Positions 24,113 through 32,100 of a stretch of DNA of 64,000 nucleotides are shown here, one piece after another. The notes beneath the pieces are model-generated. The model was not told the origin of the DNA, did no database searches, and saw only the letters and a list, made by a program, of their open reading frames with translations. This DNA is from Ornithinibacillus salinisoli. Lineage in GTDB: Bacteria > Bacillota > Bacilli > Bacillales > Amphibacillaceae. The stretch lies in NCBI RefSeq assembly GCF_042682545.1, contig NZ_JBHUHQ010000016.1; one strand, given 5' to 3'. The first letter of the stretch is position 1, and the number at the start of each line of letters is the position of its first letter. The translations under genes and the position numbers were made by a program.

Positions 24113-26284
24113 ATGAGTAAAACAGTAGTATTAGCAGAAAAACCTTCTGTAGGTCGGGACATTGCCCGTGTTCTTAACTGTCATAAAAAAGGCAATGGAT
24201 ATATGGAAGGGTCAAAATATATTGTTACATGGGCATTAGGTCATTTAGTGACTTTAGCAGATCCAGAAGTTTATGACGATAAATATAAAACGTGGCGTAT
24301 AGAGGATCTTCCAATGCTTCCATCAAATCTTAAACTTGTTGTTATGAAAAAAACTGGGAAGCAGTTTAGTACCGTAAAAAGCCAATTAAATCGCCAGGAT
24401 GTAAACGAGGTCGTAATAGCAACAGATGCTGGTCGTGAGGGGGAACTTGTTGCTCGCTGGATTATTGAAAAAGCACGTGTGAAAAAGCCAATAAAACGTC
24501 TATGGATTTCTTCCGTTACCGATAAGGCAATCCGTGATGGGTTTAATCAATTAAAGCCAGGTGGCAAATATGAAAATTTGTATGCATCTGCAGTTGCTCG
24601 TTCTGAAGCGGATTGGTATGTTGGATTAAATGCAACTCGTGCATTAACAACGAAATTTAATGCGCAGCTTTCTAGTGGTCGTGTACAAACCCCAACATTA
24701 GCGATGATTGCTGCAAGAGAAAGAGAAATCCAAGAATTTAAGCCAAAGAAATATTATGGTCTGGAAGCAAAAACGAGTAATGGCATAAAGTTTACATGGC
24801 ATGATGAAAAAAATAATAATAGATTATTTTCAAAGGACAAAGCAGAAGAGCGGTTAAATAAGATAAAGGGTAACCCTGCGAAAATTAGTAAAGTAGATAA
24901 AAACATGAAGAAAAAGCATGCACCACAATTATATGATCTAACAGAACTGCAACGTGATGCGAACCGGATTTTTGGATTCTCAGCGAAACAAACGCTTTCC
25001 CTCATGCAAAAGTTATATGAGCAACACAAAGTGTTAACCTATCCAAGAACTGATTCTCGATATATCTCTACGGATATTGTACCTACATTAAAAGATCGAG
25101 CAAAAGCATGTGGCGTTGACCAATATGCAAATGTTGCACGAAAAGTAGTACGTCGGGACATAAAACTACCAAAGTCAGTTGTTGATAATACGAAGGTGAG
25201 TGACCACCATGCAATTATTCCGACGGAGCAGCCTGTCATTTTACAAGATTTAAATGATAAAGAGCGTAGAATTTATGATTTAGTCGTAAAACGTTTCTTA
25301 GCCGTACTTTCTGAGCCATATGAGTATGAGCAATTGGTAATACATGCTGCAATTGGTTCCGAACAATTTACGGCCAAAGGTAAAATTGTAAAAAAACAGG
25401 GATGGAAAGAAGTTTACGATAATCGCTTTGACGACGAAGATGCAGCTGAAAACCAACAACTCCCTGTCGTAAATCAAGGAGATGTTTTGTCTGGGGTAAC
25501 TGTTAACCTCAGTAATGGAGAAACAAAGCCACCGGAACGATTCACAGAGGGTGCTTTATTGCAAGTAATGGAAAACCCAACACGCTTTATGAATGCCGAT
25601 GAGAAGCACTTAGCTGGCACTTTAAATAAAACAGGTGGCATTGGAACAGTAGCAACTCGGGCTGATATTATAGAAAAACTGTTTAACAGTAATTATATGG
25701 AGATGAAAGGAAAACATATATTCCTTACCTCTAAAGGTAAGCAGCTGCTTGGGCTCGTTCCAGAAGACTTACGTTCCCCGGCATTAACAGCTGAATGGGA
25801 GAAAAAGCTTGGCCAAATTGCAGAAGGAAAACTAAACAAAAATAAATTTATCACTGAAATTAAAGAGTATACAAAAGAAGTTGTTCAAGAAATAAAAGAG
25901 AGTGACACAAAATTTAAGCATGATAATATGACCGGTACAAAATGTCCGGATTGTGGAAAATTAATGCTGGAAGTAAACAATAAAAATGGACGTATGCTTG
26001 TTTGTCAGGATCGTTCATGTGGTCATAAGAAAAATATTGCTAAAAAAACAAATGCTCGTTGCCCTAATTGTCATAAACGACTCGAACTTCGTGGAGAAGG
26101 TGAAGGTCAAATGTTCATTTGTAAATGTGGGCATCGTGAAAAATTAACGACGTTTAATAAACGAAAACAACAGGAAAAGAAACATAATGTATCCAAAAAA
26201 GACGTTAATAAATACTTGAAGAAACAGGATGATGGCTTTACGAATAATGCCCTAGCTGATGCCCTAGCAAAATTAAAAAAATGA
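24113..26284 (+). CDS. topB: DNA topoisomerase III
   Basis: A 723-residue type IA topoisomerase that decatenates and relaxes DNA through a covalent tyrosine. The Toprim domain covers residues 1-140 (AEKPSVGRDIARVL and TDAGREGEL with the metal-binding acidic residues). The active-site tyrosine is Y310 in YPRTDSRY. Two C-terminal cysteine clusters, CPDCGK...CQDRSCG and CPNCHK...CKCG (residues about 610-690), form zinc-ribbon-like DNA-binding modules, and a lysine-rich tail follows. It stands alone. Confidence 0.95.
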   Translation: MSKTVVLAEKPSVGRDIARVLNCHKKGNGYMEGSKYIVTWALGHLVTLADPEVYDDKYKTWRIEDLPMLPSNLKLVVMKKTGKQFSTVKSQLNRQDVNEVVIATDAGREGELVARWIIEKARVKKPIKRLWISSVTDKAIRDGFNQLKPGGKYENLYASAVARSEADWYVGLNATRALTTKFNAQLSSGRVQTPTLAMIAAREREIQEFKPKKYYGLEAKTSNGIKFTWHDEKNNNRLFSKDKAEERLNKIKGNPAKISKVDKNMKKKHAPQLYDLTELQRDANRIFGFSAKQTLSLMQKLYEQHKVLTYPRTDSRYISTDIVPTLKDRAKACGVDQYANVARKVVRRDIKLPKSVVDNTKVSDHHAIIPTEQPVILQDLNDKERRIYDLVVKRFLAVLSEPYEYEQLVIHAAIGSEQFTAKGKIVKKQGWKEVYDNRFDDEDAAENQQLPVVNQGDVLSGVTVNLSNGETKPPERFTEGALLQVMENPTRFMNADEKHLAGTLNKTGGIGTVATRADIIEKLFNSNYMEMKGKHIFLTSKGKQLLGLVPEDLRSPALTAEWEKKLGQIAEGKLNKNKFITEIKEYTKEVVQEIKESDTKFKHDNMTGTKCPDCGKLMLEVNNKNGRMLVCQDRSCGHKKNIAKKTNARCPNCHKRLELRGEGEGQMFICKCGHREKLTTFNKRKQQEKKHNVSKKDVNKYLKKQDDGFTNNALADALAKLKK

Positions 26285-26417
26285 GGATAGAATCATACTA
26301 ATAAACAACAATATATTCATAATTTTCGTTTTGTATGATATGCTTATTCTGTGAATGCGTTTTCAATAGACTGAATCAATGTAGTTTTAATAGTGAACAT
26401 CATAGGAGGGGAAAGTC

Positions 26418-27896
26418 ATGTCAAGCAAAGAAGAATTACAGCGAGCAACAGGAGAAAGCAAAGTACAAACACTAGAATTTCGACTTGGTGCATTTGGAGC
26501 AGCTGTACCGTTAGTATTTTTTGTCGTGTGGGCAATCTCTATTAGTGTATTACAGTTGTCATCTGAAGTCGGGTTAGTATTGGGTGCAGTATTAGGTTTA
26601 ACACTAGGATTACTATTTTGTAAAAGTAAATGGGCAGATTACGCACAAGGCTTATTTGATGGACTAGCCCAACCCATTGGTGTAATTGCAATGGTAGCCT
26701 GGTTTTATGCTGGGATGTTTGCTCAAGTACTTCAAGTCGGTGGACTTGTTGAAGGATTAGTATGGGTTGGTTCCGTAACAGGTTTAGAAGGTGGATTATT
26801 TGTAGCTTTAACATTTTTATTAGCTGCAACATTCTCTACAGCAGTTGGGACAGGCTATGGAACAACAGTAGCATTTTGTACACTTATGTTTCCAGCAGGG
26901 ATTGCTGTTGGAGCAGATCCAGTTATGTTATTTGCTGCCATTTTAGCTGGTGCTGTATTCGGTGATAATTTGGCTCCTGTATCAGATACGACTATTGTCT
27001 CTGCTACAACACAGGATGCTGATGTGCCAGGTGTAGTGCGTTCTAGATTTAAATATTCTATTGTTGCTGCAGTACCGACAATCATATTATTTGCTGTATT
27101 TGGTGGTGCAAATAATACAGTACAAACAGACCAAGCAGCTATGGATGCAATGATTGATTCGACGAATCCAGGTGGACTTATAATGTTAATTCCATTTGCT
27201 ATCGTCCTATTTCTTGCATTAAGAGGTCATCATTTACTAACGTCATTGACTTGGGGAATAGGTTCGGCAATCGTATTGGTTGTTTTCTTAGATGCTAATA
27301 AATTTAGTGAAATCATTAGCTTTAATCCAGATTCAGATACTATTGTCGAAGGTGCGTTAATTGATGGGATAACTGGTTATGTCAATATGGCAGTATTAAT
27401 TTTATTAATTGTTGCTTCAGCTTATATTTTAAAACTCGGTGGTACGATGGATGCAATCACGAAAGGTTTAATAAAGTGGATTAAAAATTCCATTCGTCGA
27501 GCAGAGCTAGCAATCTGGGGAATTGTTGCCTTATTAAATAGTGCAATTACGATAAATACAGCTGCAGAAATTGCTGCTGCTCCGTTTGTCAAAGAATTAG
27601 GAGAAAAATATAAAATTCATCGCTATCGAAGAGCAAATATGCTTGATGCAGTTACGTCTGCTTTAGGATATATTTTCCCATGGGGAGCACCAGTCCTATT
27701 AGGTTGGTCAACTATTAGTATGATGCAAGAAAAGGAATATTCCTGGTTACCTGTTGTTCAACCGACAGAGGTATTCCCTTTTGTTTTCCAAGGTTGGTTC
27801 TTAGTAATTGTTATGCTTATTGCAGCACTAACAAGCTGGGGCTTACGATATGAAGGGAAGAATGGGGAAGAGTTAAAGGAAGAACCTAAAGAATAA
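26418..27896 (+). CDS. NhaC-family sodium/proton antiporter
   Basis: A 492-residue membrane protein with about eleven spans and the NhaC signature GDNLAPVSDTTIVSA near residues 177-191, plus TGYGTTVAF and the second-half LNSAITINTAAEIAAAPF. Members exchange sodium for protons, or malate/lactate for sodium and protons. In an alkali- or salt-tolerant bacillus, sodium export is the likely job. AGGAGGGG precedes the ATG. A terminator follows. Confidence 0.85.
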   Translation: MSSKEELQRATGESKVQTLEFRLGAFGAAVPLVFFVVWAISISVLQLSSEVGLVLGAVLGLTLGLLFCKSKWADYAQGLFDGLAQPIGVIAMVAWFYAGMFAQVLQVGGLVEGLVWVGSVTGLEGGLFVALTFLLAATFSTAVGTGYGTTVAFCTLMFPAGIAVGADPVMLFAAILAGAVFGDNLAPVSDTTIVSATTQDADVPGVVRSRFKYSIVAAVPTIILFAVFGGANNTVQTDQAAMDAMIDSTNPGGLIMLIPFAIVLFLALRGHHLLTSLTWGIGSAIVLVVFLDANKFSEIISFNPDSDTIVEGALIDGITGYVNMAVLILLIVASAYILKLGGTMDAITKGLIKWIKNSIRRAELAIWGIVALLNSAITINTAAEIAAAPFVKELGEKYKIHRYRRANMLDAVTSALGYIFPWGAPVLLGWSTISMMQEKEYSWLPVVQPTEVFPFVFQGWFLVIVMLIAALTSWGLRYEGKNGEELKEEPKE

Positions 27897-27914
27897 ATAA
27901 TATATAAAGATAAT

Positions 27915-27950
27915 GAGGAGAACTTTCTGTTTACAGAGAGTTCTCTTTTT
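27915..27950 (+). terminator. Intrinsic terminator of the NhaC-type gene
   Basis: GAGAAC pairs with GTTCTC around an inner CTG/CAG pair, followed by TTTTT. The rest of the gap to 28170 shows no gene. Confidence 0.7.
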
Positions 27951-28090
27951 AATGGGCTTTTTCTCGTGCAAATGAAGTTGTTTTATGAAATAACATACTC
28001 CATGTTTGCTCTGTAAGGCCTATATTTAAGCGAAGATGATGAAATCCCACTTAGATACGCCTGCGTTTAAGCTATTCAAACAGTTAATTG

Positions 28091-28120
28091 TTAGAATTTG
28101 GTTATCATTCATAGTATAAT
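28091..28120 (+). promoter_or_regulatory. Probable promoter of the response regulator gene
   Basis: TATAAT at 28115-28120 with a weak -35 TTAGAA at 28091-28096 and an 18-base spacer, about 50 bases before the start codon. Confidence 0.45.
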
Positions 28121-28170
28121 AGTATTATAAATTAGTAATATTATAAAAATTTTAAATAGGGGGGATTGTA

Positions 28171-28893
28171 GTGGCAAATGAAAGAATTCTATTGGTTGAC
28201 GATGACCCAGATATGCAAGAAGTAATCAGTCTCTATTTAAAGAAAAATGGATATGACGTTCTTACTGCTAGAGATGGGATGGAGGCGATAGAGGTTCTTG
28301 ATCTACAGATTCCCGAATTAATTATTCTCGATGTCGTTATGCCGAGATTGGATGGGTTTGAGGTTTGTCAGTTAATTCGTAAGAAAACGGATGTACCAAT
28401 ATTGTTTTTAAGCTCCAAAGAGGATGATATAGATAAAATATTAGGGCTAGGAATTGGTGGAGATGATTTTATTTCAAAATCTACTAGCCCTGCTGTAATC
28501 GTCGCAAAAATAAAAGCACACTTACGTCGGAATCGTAGCTTTGATCGAAATCAGGAATTTGCAGACGAATCCATAAGTCATAAGTCATTGATTGAGTTTC
28601 CGGGGTTATCTATTAATTTAGAAAGTACGATCGTGAAAGTTAATGGATCGGTTGTTAATCTGGCTGCGAAGGAATATCAAATACTACGTTTATTAGCTCA
28701 ACATCCTGAGCGAGTATATAGTGTCGAGAAACTATTCGAATTAATCTGGGGAGAAGATAGCCTTGGTGACTATCGAACAGTAATGGTTCATATTAGCAAT
28801 TTACGTAAAAAAATCGAGTCAGATCCTGATAACCCTGCCTATATTCAAACAATACGTAGAATCGGTTACAAATTTAAAGAAATTATCGATTAG
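28171..28893 (+). CDS. OmpR/PhoB-family response regulator
   Basis: A 240-residue two-component regulator. The receiver domain (residues 4-118) has the acidic pocket VDDDPD, the phospho-acceptor D54 in LDVVMPRLDG, and the conserved lysine in FISKSTSP. In that last motif the usual KPF proline is replaced (KST), a small departure from the family. The DNA-binding winged helix spans residues about 140-238 (AAKEYQILRLLAQHPERV, DYRTVMVHISNLRKKIE). The large hybrid sensor kinase downstream is the likely partner. AGGGGGG lies upstream of the start. Confidence 0.92.
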   Translation: MANERILLVDDDPDMQEVISLYLKKNGYDVLTARDGMEAIEVLDLQIPELIILDVVMPRLDGFEVCQLIRKKTDVPILFLSSKEDDIDKILGLGIGGDDFISKSTSPAVIVAKIKAHLRRNRSFDRNQEFADESISHKSLIEFPGLSINLESTIVKVNGSVVNLAAKEYQILRLLAQHPERVYSVEKLFELIWGEDSLGDYRTVMVHISNLRKKIESDPDNPAYIQTIRRIGYKFKEIID

Positions 28894-29032
28894 AAGAATG
28901 GTCTTTTAAAAAATTTCTTATTTCATTCAAACTTATTCCGTGTTTTTTCGCTTCTAAGATTAAAGACAACCATTCGTAATCGACGTTTTCATACGTCTGT
29001 ATTGTCAATTTACTTTCGAGTTTTTCAACCAT
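28883..29032 (-). CDS. sinI: SinI-like antirepressor (short, easily missed gene)
   Basis: A 49-residue protein on the minus strand, with ATG at 29032-29030 and stop TAA at 28885-28883. Residues 18-42 fit the SinI/SinR dimerisation helix: VDYEWLSLILEAKK then HGISLNEIRNFL, matching the pattern D-x-E-W-x-x-L-x-x-E-A-K-x-x-x-I-S-x-x-E-I-R-x-[YF]-L of B. subtilis SinI. AAAGGGGGA lies eight bases before the ATG. SinI binds the master biofilm repressor SinR and inactivates it. The gene overlaps the end of the response regulator gene by 11 bases (convergent) and is divergent from the giant kinase. No sinR is in the window. Confidence 0.85.
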   Translation of the reverse strand: MVEKLESKLTIQTYENVDYEWLSLILEAKKHGISLNEIRNFLKDHSSNR

Positions 29033-29139
29033 AGATTTTTCCCCCTTTACATCACATGATTAAGCATACTAATCACAGTTAAAGTTTTGTTTAATTCAAT
29101 TTAAAATTTACTTAAAATTTGCTTAATAGGATGGTATAT

Positions 29140-32100
29140 ATGGAAAAAATTCCTGGTTATCATATGATGGAGAAATTAATTATTGGCGAGAATTGGACGC
29201 TTTATAAGGCGTTCTCGAAGGAAGAACAGCGCTTGGTAGCTGTTAAAATAATGAATAACGATCTCGCAGATGAATATGCTGTTGCAGAAACAATACATGA
29301 GTATTATATGACGAAAGATTTAATGGAAGAGGGTTTACTTCCGGGCCGGAAGCTAGAGAAGAATGGTGAGAGGGCTTATCTTATTACAGACTACTTTCAT
29401 GGTATCACTTTATCGGATTGGCTAGAGGAAAACGGAGTGATGGAAATAGATATGTCTCTTAAAACGGCTATAAGGATTGCCGCAATCGTAGAGAATGTCC
29501 ATCAGAAACATATTATACATAAATCGTTACATCCAAAGAACTTACTCTTCCAAACAGAAACAAGTGTAATCAAGCTTACGGGTTTTCATCAAGCAACCAA
29601 ATTATCTACAGAGAAACAGTTTCCGCATATTAGTCCTTATCAATTAAGGGGACAGGTTGCCTACATGTCCCCTGAGCAAACCGGACGAATGAATAGGACA
29701 ATGGATTATCGTACGGATCTTTATTCTTTAGGCATTATTTTTTATGAGGTAATAACGGGAAAGTTGCCATTTAACCAAACCGGACCTGCTGAAATGATCC
29801 ATGCTCACCTTGCATTATCACCGAAGCCGCCCCATGAAATCAATTCAAACATACCTCACGTTGTTTCAACAATGCTACTGAAATTATTGGCAAAAGATCC
29901 AGATGAACGTTACCAAAGTGTGAATGGATTAAGACTAGATTTAGAAAGATGTTTAAAGGAGTTAAATTCTACTGGTAGTATTTCTTCTTTTTCATTAGAC
30001 AGTAGCAGCTCCAAAAATTTCTCTGAACGGCCAAATAAATTATATGGCAGAGAGGAATCAATTAAGCTATTAGTTGATAAATATCAGCAAATTAAATACG
30101 GATCCAAAGAATTTCACTTAGTCCCTGGACCTTCAGGTATAGGAAAAACCGCACTAGTAAATGAATTACATAAGCCATTGGTACGGGATAAGGGGTATTT
30201 TATTACAGGTAAATTTGTTAAATTACGAAAGCAGATACCATATGCTCCTATCGTTAATGCATTTCAGGAGTTAGTTAGACAAATATTATCAGAGGGACCA
30301 ATAAGTATACAATCTTGGAAAAGAGTATTAGAAGATGAATTAGGATCTTATGCTGGAGTTATTGTGAATTTTATTCCTGAAATGGAGTGGGTTATTGGGG
30401 GGCAGCATCAACTTACTGAATTACCACCACAAGGGGTACACAACCGATTTCGGCAGGCAATAAAAAAATTCATTGGTGTATTTGCAAGAAAAGATCATCC
30501 ATTAGTGTTATTTATCGATGACCTTCAATGGGCGGACATTGCAACACTTGATTTACTCGAATATATATTTCGTAATCCGGAAATTCAACACTTATTAGTT
30601 ATTGGAGCCTATCGGCATGATGAAGTACAAGTTGGTCATCCATTTGAAGTTATGCTTAAACGGATCAAAGAAATGCCAGTACAGGTTACCCAAAATCCAG
30701 TTCAACCTTTGGAGTATTCCCATGTGAAACAATGGATCCATGAAATGTTATCTCTTGAAGAAAGAGATGAGGTATTTCTTGCAGAATTAATGTATCGGCT
30801 CACTCAAGGGAATCCATTTTTCATCCTTCAGCTTCTTCAAGCATTTTATGATGAGGAGATCGTGTATTTTAAGGCAAGTACGGCAAAGTGGTATGCTGAT
30901 ATGGCTTTGCTTAATCAACTTTCATTAAAAGATTCTATTGTTGACTTTATCATGAAAAGAATCGATAAACTGCCAAGTGAGACGAAAAAAACATTGCAGT
31001 TTGCATCTTGTTTTGGAAATCAATTTAATTTAAAGACTTTATCTATCATTACAGGAAATAGCTTCTCAGATACAGCAGAAAAGCTATGGGATGGTCTCAA
31101 CCAAGGATTAATTCTTCCATTAGACCCGAGTTATAAATGGGTATACCCTGACGAAAACACGAAGTTTCTTGATGCGAATCCACCTTCCTATATTTTTTCA
31201 CATGATAAGGTACAACAAGCGTTTTATATGACAATGTCTAATGAGATTCGAATCAACAATCATTTGAAAGTTGGTAAGAAATTACTCTATCAATACACGG
31301 CAGAAAAACGAGAGGAACATATTTTTGAAATTGTAAACCACTTGAATATAAGTCGGAATAAGTTAACGGAATCGGAAAAACTGGATTTAGCAAAATGGAA
31401 CTGGATTGCGGGGGAACGTGCTAAAAAGAGTGCAGCATCTGAATCGGCTCTGGACTTTTTTGTGATTGGTAAGGAGTTACTTCCAATGGATAGTTGGGAG
31501 ACTTACTATGAATCTACTTTTAAAATAATGCTAGGATTAGGAGAGGCGCAATATTTAAATCATCAATTCGAGGATGCTGAAATAACATTTAATGAAGTAA
31601 TAGAAAACGCAACCTCTCGTTTTGATAAATTAACAGTATATAATTTAAAAATCGCATTATATACGCATATTCATGAAATAGAAAAAGCAGTAGACACAGG
31701 TTTAAATGGTTTGAAACTATTTGGTTGGAATATTAATAAAGAACCAAGTAAATTATCTGTTGCTATCGAATTTCTTTTTACTAAAATAGCACTTAGTAGA
31801 AAGCAACCAAAAGATCTATTAGCACTACCTCCAGTAGAACAAAAAGACCAGCGGCAAGTAATGCGTACATTAATTAATACGAATGCATCGGCATACCATG
31901 TGAATCAAAATCTAGCAACGGTATTAATGCTGAGAGCTATTCGTCTCATGTTGAAATATGGGGATATGGATATATCGGCTCTAGTATACAATAATTATGC
32001 CTTAACATTGAGTGCAGGGTTTAATGATTATCAGGGGAGTATTTCGTTTGGTAAATTGGCGATTGAGCACACAGAAATGTATCAAGATACTAGTTTACTA

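Noticed and set aside
27990..28080. GC-shifted stretch before the response regulator, possible repeat
   Set aside because: No internal symmetry and no second copy seen in the window.
29086..29100. Spo0A box in the sinI-kinase gap
   Set aside because: TTTGTTTAATT matches the Spo0A consensus too poorly to claim.
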